DNA of 64,000 bases from Phlyctochytrium arcticum (Eukaryota > Chytridiomycota > Chytridiomycetes > Chytridiales > Chytridiaceae). The translations under genes and the position numbers were made by a program. A model generated the notes under the pieces. The model was not told the origin of the DNA, did no database searches, and saw only the letters and a list, made by a program, of their open reading frames with translations. This document shows, in pieces, positions 10,627-21,145 of the stretch. Location: assembly GCA_025602905.1 (NCBI GenBank), contig JAHLKI010000001.1, positions 806,001 through 870,000 on the forward strand, written 5' to 3'. Numbering within the stretch: the stretch's first letter is position 1; each line of letters opens with the position of its first letter.

Positions 10627-10874
10627 TTTTGAGTTTCTTTTAGACTTCTTTTTTTCTGACATGAAGGTCCTTGAACTCATCGGATACATTACATACGATC
10701 CAAACCAATCAAGACTAAGCTACGAGTCTAGACTAGTTTTCACAATGTTCTTTTGAGTTTCTTTTAGACTTCTTTTTTTTTTTTTTGAAGGTCCTTGAAC
10801 TCATCGGATACATTACATACGATCCAAACCAATCAAGACTAAGCTACGAGTCTAGACTAGTTTTCACAATGTTC
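10627..10874. repeat. 124-bp tandem duplication
   Basis: Copy 1 (10627-10750) and copy 2 (10751-10874) both start TTTTGAGTTTCTTTTAGAC and end CACAATGTTC. They are nearly identical; the clearest difference is the T-run near the start (interrupted by CTGACA in copy 1, pure T in copy 2). A recent local duplication. Confidence 0.9.
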
Positions 10875-10987
10875 ATTGGCAATTTCTTACCACAGGCCGT
10901 ATCAGGCACAGCGTGACCCAGAGGTCTGCCAGAGGTCGACGAGCCCGAAAGCGACGAGCTAAACTACCGTAAAAACAGTGGATAACT

Positions 10988-11426
10988 CTAACTGGCAATC
11001 ACTTGCCCGAACCGTAACGCCCGCAAAAAAATCCCTCTTGCTCCGGTAATATCTCGATCTATTACCAATCCGCATGCTGTACATTTGAACACCCTCGCGC
11101 CACCGAGGTTGTTTTTGATGATATCAAACGACCGTGCCAACCACAGAACCACCTTTTTTATGTAGTTCGTTGACAAGGTTGCGAATTTTGTTGCGGATTC
11201 TGGCCTTAGCGCAAAGTCCATGTTCGTAAGCGTCTTTCAAGGTAAGGATTGACTCAAATTCCACCTGTCCTTTGGGATCGGGCCAACAATTGTTCTTCCG
11301 GATTCTCTCATGGGCGGGAGGACGAAATAAACGCGGGATATGATGAATGTCCTTGTGCCGCTTGTGCCGCCTCCACCGGTCGTCCAGTCCGGTCATCCGT
11401 TTATTGTCTGGTTTGTTGTGAAGCAA
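10988..11426 (-). pseudogene. Decayed TnpB/Fanzor-family fragment
   Basis: Two overlapping minus-strand frames carry consecutive parts of a TnpB-like RuvC domain. The upstream frame has ARIRNKIRNLVNELHKK, the helical bridge typical of TnpB/Fanzor2. One extra base in the following A/G run shifts the frame, after which it resumes as VVLWLARSFDII. It then jumps to RVFKCTACGLVIDRDITGAR, the second zinc-ribbon half plus RuvC-III with its Asp. The RuvC-II region and first zinc half are missing, so there has been an internal deletion as well as a frameshift. The N-terminus is not recognisable. It is more TnpB/Fanzor2-like than the intact gene at 1773-3962, so it is probably a separate lineage. Confidence 0.7.
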
Positions 11427-11506
11427 CCTAAGAGGCGTTCATGGTCAATAAAGTCAGCCAGGAGAACTCACCGCACCGATTTCAAGTAAGTGCTGTTGGT
11501 CAATGG

Positions 11507-11900
11507 CATATCGTGGTCGATAGTCATATTGCCCAAATCTCTCGAGACAAAGATCCGATTCCCCACCAGGTGTTGTTGAGTGGATTGACGTGTTACCGCC
11601 AAAACCAGGCTCAAACGACGACACAGAAGAGCCCCGAACTCTCTCCCTCCCCTCTCTCTCGTCCCTCTCTTCTCTCCCTACATATCGTGGTCGATAGTCA
11701 TATTGCCCAAATCTCTCGAGGCAAAGATCTGATTCTGTACCAGGGGTTGTTGAGTGGATTGACGAACGAAGCACAAGAGCCCCGTAACTCCCTCTTTTTT
11801 CCTCTCTCTTTCCTCTTCTTTCCTCTCTCTCCTCTCTCTATTCTATCCCTACATATCGTAGTCGATAGTCATATGCCCAAATCTCTCGATGCACCCCCAC
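11507..11900. repeat. Tandem repeat, ~172-bp period, 2.3 copies
   Basis: Units begin CATATCGTGGTCGATAGTCA at 11507 and 11681, and a shortened third unit begins at 11852 (CATATCGTAGTCGATAGTCA). Each of the first two carries TTGTTGAGTGGATTGACG, then a C/T-rich tract (CTCTCCCTCCCCTCTC type) that differs in length. Both frames through it read repeated peptides, but nothing suggests a protein-coding role. Confidence 0.85.
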
Positions 11901-12076
11901 ACGAAATCCAAAACCGTCAAACTCACTTGATCATGTGACTGCCTTCATCTGCCCTACGGTAATCCCCACACAACGCGTCCCAGGCCAGGGATGTTTGAAA
12001 GATAAGGTGAGACACATCGCAGCAGTTTCCTGAACGATCATTATTGATCAAGAAGCATACGTCGTTATAGTATAGC

Positions 12077-13285
12077 ATGCCGGAACCGATCCAGGTCGCT
12101 ATCATTGGTGCTGGGATCTTTGCCAAAGAGTGCCATCTGCCCACCATTCTCAACTTTCCAGAGCAGTATCATCTGAAAGCAATCTACAGCCGTTCCCAGA
12201 AATCTGCTCAAGAGCTCGCGGATCTCATTCCATCAACCTACACTCATGGCACACCAGCCGTATACCACGATGTCCCTGAATCCACGGAGAGGTCTTTGGA
12301 TGCCTTATTGACGCGAAAGGATATTGAAGCTGTTACAGTCTGTCTACCCATTGCAATGCAGCCTGCAGTAGTGGGGCGAGCATTGAAAGCGGGGAAGCAC
12401 GTGTTGAGCGAGAAGCCTGTCTCCGCTACAGTCGCGGATGGATATCAAGCTATCAAACAGCACCAAGAGACTTGTTCCAAGTTGATCTGGAATGTAGCTG
12501 AGAATTGGCGATGTGAAGATGCAGTCGACTATGCTGCCACACTGTGCCGCGATCTAGGACACGGTGCTGTTCGTACCTTTGCTTTGACGTGCTTGCGGGA
12601 ACAGCGGGAAGAGAACAAGTATGTTCAGACTGGATGGCGGACAGGAAAGGGCTCAACCGTTCCAGGCGGGTTTCTCTTGGATGGCGGTGTGCACTGGGTT
12701 GCGGCCTTGCGGGCCGTCATCGGCGTGGGTGATGGTGAAAAACCTGGATGGACCATCGACAGAGTGAATGCGTTCGGAAATCTTTGGCAAGAATATTGCG
12801 CTCCAATGGACTCTCTTAACGCCATTGCGCAGTTAACCCGCACTGGCAGCGACATCGAATTACACCAGCGCCCCAACGGAACCATCACCATCAATTTTGC
12901 GTCCTCGGGGCAACCATCAGAAACCACTCTGAAAGTTATTTGCGAGACTGGAACGGTTCATCTAACCCAACAAGTGGACCCATCCTCTCGTCATTTTCGG
13001 GTCTGGTTTACATCTGTTGGAGGGGCCGTGTCAGCTGAGAAAACATTCCCTTATAAGGGTGTCGAGAATGAATTCAAAGTTTTTGGTCAGTCCATTCGTA
13101 CTCGCAAACCAAAACACGTTTCCGAAATTGCCAGTTATTTGTCAAATGCGACAGGACAATACGGACAGCTCAACGCTCTCGAGGCTTTAGTGGACGTAGC
13201 TGTTATCGAGGCATGTCTGAAGAGTGCAGAGAAGAATGGCGAGTCAGTTTCGGTCCACGACTTGCTCAAGAATGCGGCTGCTTAA
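12077..13285 (+). CDS. Gfo/Idh/MocA-family NAD(P)-dependent oxidoreductase
   Basis: An intronless 402-codon gene. The N-terminal Rossmann fold opens with QVAIIGAGIFAKECHLPTI (GxGxxA, residues 10-15). The family signature EKPVS follows at 112-116 after AGKHVLS. The C-terminal half holds GGFLLDGGVHWVAALRAV, the catalytic-histidine region of the GFO_IDH_MocA C-terminal domain. These enzymes oxidise or reduce sugars, inositols or dihydrodiols with NAD(P), usually in the cytosol. The start at 12077 leaves only six residues before the first beta-strand, as usual. The substrate cannot be assigned. Lack of introns contrasts with several neighbours. Confidence 0.9.
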   Translation: MPEPIQVAIIGAGIFAKECHLPTILNFPEQYHLKAIYSRSQKSAQELADLIPSTYTHGTPAVYHDVPESTERSLDALLTRKDIEAVTVCLPIAMQPAVVGRALKAGKHVLSEKPVSATVADGYQAIKQHQETCSKLIWNVAENWRCEDAVDYAATLCRDLGHGAVRTFALTCLREQREENKYVQTGWRTGKGSTVPGGFLLDGGVHWVAALRAVIGVGDGEKPGWTIDRVNAFGNLWQEYCAPMDSLNAIAQLTRTGSDIELHQRPNGTITINFASSGQPSETTLKVICETGTVHLTQQVDPSSRHFRVWFTSVGGAVSAEKTFPYKGVENEFKVFGQSIRTRKPKHVSEIASYLSNATGQYGQLNALEALVDVAVIEACLKSAEKNGESVSVHDLLKNAAA

Positions 13286-13532
13286 GTTGGTGATGTATGT
13301 AGCTTTAGTAGTTTTGCTAGGGAGAGGGTTAAAACTCCAAATGTGCAAGATCAAGAACAGGAAATATCTGTCCTTCGAAAACCACATGAATTTCTGGTCT
13401 GGGCTGCTATCATATGGCCATGGGAACAGTATGCGTTTTATAGTAACTACGTACGCGATTTCTACCGCTGCTCTGCCTAGGAGGGATATCTAGTGTATCC
13501 TATTTATCCTATGGACTATATAGGTGAGATTT

Positions 13533-16120
13533 CTACGATTTCAAGTCCCAAAACATTCGTTCCCGTTCTTGCTCTGCCCTTTTCCGAACTTCCTCCACAA
13601 CGCTTTTTCGAAATTTGCGCCATTCACACCCTCTCCGCCACCCAGCAGCGAGTGCCTCCCATCCCAAAACCTCTTGCCAAGACCGTTCTTCTTTCCCAAT
13701 CATTTCGGCCATTTCTTGGTTGCACAGCCGGGCAAAGTCTGGGCTGGAAATGAGGAGGACGCGGGTGGGGCGGGCCGCGATGAGCGAGAAGGGACTAAAG
13801 GGGGTTGAGTTGGCCGGGAGCGGGCGAATAAGATGAGTTGGGGAGTGGGAAAGGATGGCGGATGTGGTTCCGATGTGATCGCCTGGTAGTAAACTCACGA
13901 CGCGAAGAAGGAGAGTGGTTAGTTGAGTTGACGGCGGTGGGGAAGCGGATGGAGGGGATTTATAGATGGCTGGCGTCCGTGATGGTCGTTGTGCAGCGGT
14001 GAGGTTGGTGGACGTTGGGAGTGATGGAAGAAATGAAATGTTTCCACGAGATCCGGTCGTCAATAAGCGACCGGTATTGTTTCCTCCCCCGGAAAGCAAG
14101 CTTGCCCGGCTGGCTTGTTTCCCACTAGACGCCGTACCACCTCCTGCTCCTGCAACTCCGGATATGACAGTGGGCGTTGCAAACCATAGCGAGGCATTAC
14201 CACCTCCCCCGCCCAAACCCAACATGATGCTCATTTTCCGTTCGCGGGTCTTGAGGTTGGCCCGGCTGATATCGGTTGCTCGACGACGACGCGGCGATGT
14301 GCTGGGGGCAGGAGGAATGTAAGGTTGAAGTCGAGTACGACCATTTTTGGCGGGGTGGCGGATGAATGGGGCAGCTTTGATGACATTACAGGCACCGTCC
14401 CTATATTAGGGATAAGTACTAAGTTTTCCAATTCTGATCTGTGCTATGAAAAATGACAACCAAAAAAAATCTTACCGGACGATAAAAACGAATGCCGGTA
14501 CACTGCCCTCTGCTACAACCACATCACCCACTCCCAAACTCCGAGTCCTACTAACAGTGGCCAAATGTCTGACTGAAGCAGCTCCCAAACAGGCAAACAT
14601 GGGTATACTTCCGATCAATTCAGCCTTGGCATCAATATCACGTTCGGTCTCAGCCTGCAGAATGGATAAAAAGTCGGCTTTGGATACGCGAAGAAAGGCG
14701 GTCGGTGTGCTTAGTGTGGTAACTGTTGCTGAGCGACGATGGTTGTGGAGCAGAGATGTTTCCCCAAATGAGTCGCCGCTAGGAGTGAATAGTTAATTTT
14801 GAGAGTTCCATAGGTATTGAGGAAACTGGAAGACTTGCCCCCGCAAAGTACTGAGAACAACCACCCGATCTTCTACTTGTTTGGTGACCTCAACTTGTCC
14901 AGCAAGAATATGATAAAAGTTTTGCGCTTGATGTCCCTATAACATCAATCAAATCCCGCACATGAACACCATGAGCAAGCAGGTTGAAACCCAAACACAT
15001 GCTTTCTCTCGTGCCGAAAAGTACCAACCTGTCGAACAACAACTCTTCCGGCCCCAAAGACCTCGTATCGAACTACACTTGCCAACGCTCGCCTGACGCC
15101 TTCCTCGTACTTTGCAAAGGCAGGCACCCGGCTGGTTAGACGAAAAATTAGGTCAATTTCGTTTTCGGAGAGCGGGGTAGGTGGTTCCTGAGCTGCATGA
15201 TGGAGCGCAGAGAGGAGTGAGGGACCCAGTTGGAGGTTGGGGTTCGGCGGTTGGCGGCGATAGGTTGACATCTTGAAATTGATCTTTGAGGCCAGCTTTA
15301 TATAAAAAGGATGCTTGGATGAGTACCGTGGTCACGCAAAAGGAAAGGCGAATAGTAGACGAACCATAGTCACTTGGTCAAATGGCTCTACGCGTCGCTC
15401 GTCTTCCCCTCGTCCATCAGCGCCCGTTTTACCCGGTCTTCGAAATGCCTGTAAGGCTCGTACACTCCCCCGGACCCGCTCCGTTGCCCGTTTCCAAAGC
15501 TCAGCCGGCAATGGCCGCTCAATCTCACTATCATCGTCCGATGGTTGGTCAGTCGATTCTGCGGGTGGATGGGTCCCTTCTGTCGGATGCGTCGACGCGT
15601 GGAGTCGATGGGATTGGCTCAATGTCGAGTTTCGACCTATAGGGGTGTCGGTTCCAGAAACAGTTTTGTGGACCTGTCCCGCTGGACCCCTCTTGAGGCT
15701 GCTCCTATCCATTCCTTTCTTTACATTCCCACCTTCCCCTCGACGCGTACCGGCAGACTTTCGAAGGATTCTCCGCGTAAACACCAATCCAGGCCCATGA
15801 TCCCGTTTTTTTGAATACTGTTGCTGATTGAGTTGATTGGGTCGAACGTGGCCTCCTGCCAAACTTGACCGACCACTCCCGGTCTGATTGTCTACACCCT
15901 GTTTGCGTGAGGATGGGGTGCCGGGAATGGAGCCGGCTGTCAGGGAATGTTGGCGGGAGAGTATATGAGGTTTACTCATGTTGCGTTCATTCTGGAATAT
16001 CTGGGGGAGGGGATGAAGGGGCCGGCGTGTGAAGGGAGTTGATGGGGTAGGTGACGAGACTGTCGTTATCGTAGTCGCCAGACTGGACGAGGAATGGCTG
16101 GCAAGGATATGCCCAGACAT
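13533..16120 (-). CDS. Protein with two cyclic-nucleotide-binding domains
   Basis: Five exons: 16120-15365, ~15271-15029 (acceptor uncertain, 15271 or 15283), 14936-14839, 14778-14476 and 14400-13533. The first ~250 residues are disordered and Ser/Thr/Pro-rich, ending in ELWKRATERVRGSVRALQAF. Domain 1 runs from LIFRLTSRVPAFAKYEEGVR to GQVEVTKQVEDRVV, then RGGDSFGETSLL and HRRSATV, a good phosphate-binding cassette (FGE..LL..RxATV), so cAMP or cGMP binding is plausible. Domain 2 (MFACLGAASVRHLATVSRTR, VAEGSVPAFVFIVRDGACNV) is followed by a long glycine/serine-rich tail and a charged C-terminus. There is no kinase-inhibitor motif or channel segment. The third intron (14838-14779) starts with GC, not GT; both the frame and the FGE motif require it. 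Confidence 0.72.
14779..14838 (-). other. GC-AG intron
   Basis: This 60-bp intron begins GCAAGT and ends CTCCTAG. Only this donor joins codons for LRG to GDSFGE in frame. The nearby GT would break the frame and the conserved cassette. Confidence 0.75.
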
Positions 16121-16404
16121 CGTAAAAAAAGCTCAACTCCCCTATCTCATACTCCAGAGTTTCAACCTGTCCAAACCACTAAGCCCAAGGATTCAAGATG
16201 AGATCGTTTTTGGCGGTACCCTTATTTTTCACTATTTGTGGAAACTAGGTTACGATTGTTTGAGACGGGGTTTAGAATTAGATCAAATCTTCAAAATGTA
16301 TGATGAAAGTTTGAAATATAGAAAAAATCTATTAAAGATGAAGATCTCCAAAATTGAGAGAGAACGGTTTATGCTAGCCCCTAGACAAAGCACACATTAT
16401 CCTT

Positions 16405-17786
16405 TTACATCGGTGCACTCCTTTCCCTGTCTTCGGTTTCCTGATTCTTAACTTCATCCGCCGCCCCAGTTTTAGTTTTTGCACTCGCACCCGAATGCTG
16501 CTGCGCTTCATGCGCGAAAAAGTGTTGGGCCCAGCCAGCCAGTGCCGCACCCAAAAAATCGCCGCCCCAGTAGACCCAGTGGTGGTCCCAGTGGCCCGAA
16601 AAGAGGGCCGGGCCGAATGCTCTGGCGGGGTTGAAGGCTCCTCCCGAGACAGTTCCACCAATCAGACCCTAAATATGTAAAGTGAGTAAAAACGAGGGAT
16701 GTGAGGGGCTTCTTTTCGTGCATATACGTACGAGGAACCCGAGTGTAAATCCGATCGCAAATGGTGCGAATCCGGCTTTGGTGTTGCCGGATGTGGTATA
16801 AATAGTCAAATATCGGCCAACCGATTCATCTTTAGCAACAGGAGCCACAACCCCATTGGCGCCCTTCTTTGGTTTAACCTTGACTTGGTTGGATGTATCA
16901 ACTACGATAAATTATCCGTCAGTAAGGGTTTTCAATTAAAAATCACCAAGAGTGATTGCTCACCAGTGTCAAAAGCGGTAGCAAAGATGACATAGACAAG
17001 GATAAACGTCAACATAACTTCCATAAAGAATGCGCGGGCGACATGGGTCGAGTCGTCGATATCGACCACGACCGAGGCGGCAATGGATGAGTATCCCGCA
17101 TGAGGGCCGGGAAAGACAATCATCAGTGCTACGACGGAAAACATGGCCGCAACCAATTGGATTGAAATGAATGCCAATCCTGAAAAAAAAGGTCTTAATC
17201 TCTTGGGTACCAAAAGGCCCAGGACTTTAAAAGAAAAAGTACCTTTTCGCAACGATACTTTTCCCGTCACCATTGTGGCAAATGTAACGGCCGGGTTAAA
17301 ATGGGCACCACTCACATCCGCAAACGAGTAAATCAATGCAATACTACAGAATGCCGTGGCGACTGCGCTAAGCGTCAAGTTTTCGGGTTGTTCCTGCCGG
17401 CCATTGTTGACGGTGACAGCTTCGACGATGAATAGGAAAAGAAAAGTGCAGAGCCCTTCACCGAATACTGCTCTCAGTAACTAAAATTGAGAATGAGGAA
17501 AAGTGGGTTAGATGGGCCCGGCGTTCATGGTAAGCGGAACATGAGCGATACGTACCACCCGCCGTTTCTCAGTCATGGCCCAACTGAATTCAGAATAATC
17601 ACGTTGAAATTCACGAATCCAGTCGACGGGATTCCAACTGAATTTTCCGGGGGCATCGTTTAGGTCGTCAAAAGGTGCGACCTCGTCGTCGTCAAGAGGG
17701 AATGGATCGGCTCCAGTGAGCCCGCGACGCTCCATATCGACAGAGGTGTGGCCGCCAGGCGATGTGAGCTTTTGAAGCTCGGTCAT
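16405..17786 (-). CDS. Aquaporin (MIP family), orthodox water-channel type
   Basis: Five exons (17786-17556, 17480-17243, 17179-16964, 16901-16732, 16668-16405) with introns of 75, 63, 62 and 63 bp, all frame-checked, giving 372 residues. Both pore loops are complete: HFNPAVT (N139-A141) and [10 protein letters not shown] (N298-R301). The Arg after the second NPA and the AFGP tail without an Asp suit a water channel rather than an aquaglyceroporin. The N-terminus is long (about 77 cytosolic residues) and the loop between TM4 and TM5 is enlarged. The C-terminus is charged and cytosolic, ending DRERSAPM. Expected location: plasma membrane or vacuole. Confidence 0.9.
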
Positions 17787-18166
17787 TTTTTATGCAGAGA
17801 TGGGCGGGGGAAGGTGGGGGTGGACGATGGGAGATGGAAAACTAAAGCTATGGAAGGAAAGAAATTCTCGAATGCAAGAGAAATGTTCCGATGAAGCGTT
17901 GAGGGATCTGGCGCAAAAATAGGGTATTTATTTACGGGCACTCAAGAAAACTTCCCCCATGAATCTGAAATAGTTACGAACGGGTAGTCTACAGGTAAAA
18001 TGTAATGGTTCATGTTGTACATAACTGTAATACGAGAAATGAAAACGAGAAAAAAAGCTATGAAAACTCAAAAGAAATGAGATAACCCTTCTATAGTCTC
18101 AAAAGAGGGAATGAGAATGAAGAAATTTGTTTTCCAACAGATTGGAAAAAACAGTTAAATATCGCT
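17787..18166. other. Intergenic region
   Basis: Aquaporin 5' region and velvet-gene 3' region. Nothing else recognised. Confidence 0.5.
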
Positions 18167-19604
18167 CTACCCGTCCATTTCTAGATCCCGACCCTCGAAA
18201 TACCCGCCTTGATCTTGGCCGCCGAGTTCATGTAAGTTGTTGCTTGTCGTGGACGAGACGGGCCGGTGTTGCTGGTTGAGGGGCGAGGGTTTGGGAATAC
18301 TCGGTTTTCGAGGTTTTCGCCGAACGGGAATTTTGACGCCCTGTCTGGCAAAGTGTTGGGACAGCGCCGACGTTTCTATGCAAAGGAACGAAAAATGATG
18401 AGTTTGAATGTATTTAGAAGGAGTTGCGATGTATTTACCTTGTAGACCTGGGAAATCACGCGAGTTGTAGGATATAAAGGGGTTGGAAGTGACCGAGGCC
18501 ATAACGGTCGCCACGCCTTGGGATTTGATGCTACACCAAGCGGCTTAGGAAATAATACAAAGAAATAACAGGACCGAGAATGTGAAAAGTACCTGGCCAA
18601 GTTACTGAGAATAATCTTGAGGGTAAATGTGCCCTCCACTCTAATCGATAAATCCGGAAACACGAAATAAGCGCCTTTGGTGCCATTCAAGTCGGTCAAA
18701 AAGTGACACGGACTGACAAGCGACCCAAACAACGTTCCAATGTGAGGATCTATCACACTCGGGCCTGACGTTATAGACGCTGAAGCAGGCCCACCGGCTG
18801 CCGGCGATGACGACGACGACGACAAAGAGAGAGAGGGAAATTGGAGGGAGGAGGTGGATGATTGTGGGGTGGGTAGATCCATCAACATGGGTGCGACCAC
18901 GGACGTTGCCGAGGAGCTCATGGAGGGCGGGGCGGTCGGCAAAAGGCCGGTGGACGAGTCGGGGGTGGGCAGAAAGGAAGTCGGGAGGAAAGGGGAGGTT
19001 GGGAGCGGCGTATGATTGTAGATGGGATTGAGAACAATGTTGCGTTCTTGAAGACCGTCAGCGTCCCACAGGGTCGCGTGGGCCACATACATTGTCACAT
19101 CCTTCAGGTATTCTAATCTGTATAGCATACATTTAGTACGAGTGTGTGAAGGAATCTAATCACTTTTGTTTTGGCGGGACAGGAGTGTAAAATTAAGCTA
19201 GGAGCTGGGAGACTTACCGGGAATCCAACTCATTATCGTCGCGCAAGTAGGCGAGTTGCACAATACAACAGGGATCAAGTGGGCGTCGATTTATCTTTTC
19301 GCCGAAGCCACAAGATCTACCATAGAGAGGTTGCTGACGAATTATCAGTCGACATCTATACCATCATTCCAAAATATGTACAAAAAAAAGGGAAAGGTTT
19401 GGGAAATGGTTAGTGTTAGAACGCAAAAGAAAGTTCCCTTTGGAGAAGTACGCTACCAACGGTACGATAAAGGCACAAAAATCCTTACCTGGAAGAAGCA
19501 TCAACGACCTCATTCCGTTGGACGCGCTGAAGTTCCAGGGATGTGGGCACGGCAGCGGAAAACTCTTTGGCCATGGCCTCGCAGTCCGCTCGTTCCGGCG
19601 GCAT
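18167..19604 (-). CDS. Velvet-domain regulator, VelB-like (split velvet domain)
   Basis: Five exons (19604-19489, 19355-19218, 19117-18593, 18530-18439, 18375-18167) give 359 residues; every junction keeps frame. The start at 19604 follows an in-frame TGA upstream. Velvet motifs are in order: LIIRQQPLYGRSCGFGEKIN, RRPLDPCCIVQLAY, ATLWDADGLQERN, then after ~100 disordered Ser/Pro residues GTLFGSLVSPCHFLTDLNGT, GAYFVFPDLSIRVEGTFTLK, VTSNPFISYNSRDFPGLQET and LSQHFARQGVKIPVRRKP. Velvet factors are fungal NF-kB-fold transcription regulators of development and secondary metabolism. Interruption of the domain by a long disordered insert is the VelB pattern, so a VelB orthologue is favoured over VosA or VeA. 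Confidence 0.88.
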
Positions 19605-20473
19605 CCTCAAGAAATATCACACTTGGCGGTTGCGACAGATAAAAAATCCAAGTCTAGCCGTTGCAAAGGAAATAAATAACCTCTTGAGATAGGTTGGATG
19701 CGCCTCGGCCAAAAATAAAATAAAAAAGGTGTCAGATTTCAGGTGCCTTGACGTGGGTCCGTGAAAGAAACTGAACGGGAAATGCGGATCTCGTCTGGGT
19801 ATAAATGCTTTTTTTTTCCCAGTGTCTGCAGTTTTTATCAGGCGACGAGTCGACAGGGTGTTCCGGTTAAGATGCCGGTCTGGTCGCAACCTTATGTCCG
19901 CGTGTATTTGTTTGTGCCGCGGCTAAATTGAGCCTACCGCTGATGACTAGGCTGCACGTAAGCAAGTAAACACTGTTTACTCGAGGATGTAACGGATGGT
20001 GCTCAGCCACACGGTGGGGTGGATCAATAATAATGCGGTGCGCGTAGCGTTCTTCTAGATGTTCCTTCCCCGGCCGGGATGTGTTTGCAGTGTTAACGGC
20101 CTGGGTGGAAAAATAGGGGGGTTTTGAGAAATATAATTTTAGTTAAGGTTTGTTGTTATTGGCTGCATGAATAAACACCCGTTGCGCAGCCGCCTGAGCC
20201 AGGTTGGCTGCAATAAATACCTTTTGTGTATATTAATAGCTAGACCTGAGGAGTCTGTCCGTCAGTGAAATACGGACGGTTTGTTGATTGGGGTCAAGCG
20301 TTGGAAAATTAAACCACAGCCGGATGGGGAGGTGATGGTCGTCTTCTCGCAAAAACACGCCTCAGGTCGAGGTTGGATAGAACCGACCGCGTTGACGTAC
20401 GAATAATATTCCCCTCACAACAACAGCGTCGTTCTAAAATAATATCATGAATTCCCGGGGGTCATGCGGTGGT
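19605..20473. other. Intergenic region (velvet promoter side)
   Basis: No gene recognised; upstream of the velvet gene, with several short hairpins. Confidence 0.5.
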
Positions 20474-21145
20474 TTAAGCAGAAAAAAAAGCAAAGAAACG
20501 TACCCGTCTGTATAGACACTGCGATCTACTAGTCTGCGTTGATTTGCTTACGGTTGATGGGTCCTTTTTTCCTAAACGAGACAAAACCGCATGTATAAGA
20601 AATGGCCCTCGATAATTATTTATGCCGTCGGGTGTGCTTCCGGTCAAGAAACGTACGTAAAAGGTCTTCTGTGCTTGATTGATGCAGTGAAGATGTGGCA
20701 TATAACTAGTAGTTATGGCTTCCGAGATGGTTGTTTTTTCCGGGTTGCAAAGTCGCCCGGCAGTTGGGGCCACGGACGAGTTTGCTATTACGGAGAGGCC
20801 TGACAACCCCAGGCAGCGAGCGAGGGCGGAGGTTGGCCGCCGCCGGTCGTGATGGTGGTGGTCGTCGTCGTCGTCGTGTGTCGTCTCTGGGCGGGAGTTC
20901 CTCAGTTTGCGGATGTGGGGTAAAGTGGTTGGTGGTTGTTGCTGGGCAGCGTCCGGGGAGCTTTCAGGAACGGTGGAGAAAGTGTCCGAGCGCCCAAAAA
21001 GAAGGATCTCGCCGCGAGGTGGCTGGTGCCGGCTGGCAGAACTCTGGGTCGCAGGACAGGGTTCTGGCGACCGTGCCGTGGTTGTGGTTGCGCGAGCCAC
21101 GGTACCGGTTCGCGTGAATCTCCGTTTATGCCGGTGGAATCTCAA
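20474..21145 (-). CDS. Possible hypothetical protein
   Basis: A 223-codon frame of low complexity (His/Asp runs from a GTC-repeat on the other strand, Thr/Arg-rich start). No domain, signal peptide or splice support was found. Overlapping plus-strand frames of similar length exist, so coding status is doubtful. Confidence 0.15.
   Translation of the reverse strand: MRFHRHKRRFTRTGTVARATTTTARSPEPCPATQSSASRHQPPRGEILLFGRSDTFSTVPESSPDAAQQQPPTTLPHIRKLRNSRPETTHDDDDDHHHHDRRRPTSALARCLGLSGLSVIANSSVAPTAGRLCNPEKTTISEAITTSYMPHLHCINQAQKTFYVRFLTGSTPDGINNYRGPFLIHAVLSRLGKKDPSTVSKSTQTSRSQCLYRRVRFFAFFSA

Noticed and set aside
10423..10689. 88-codon minus-strand frame
   Set aside because: No recognisable similarity, and it overlaps the 124-bp duplication.
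11441..11938. 165-codon plus-strand frame with repeated peptides
   Set aside because: Peptide repetition is explained by the DNA tandem repeat; no start context or domain.
20731..21117. Arg/Gly-rich plus-strand frame
   Set aside because: Low-complexity GTC/CGT repeat region; coding in neither strand could be supported.
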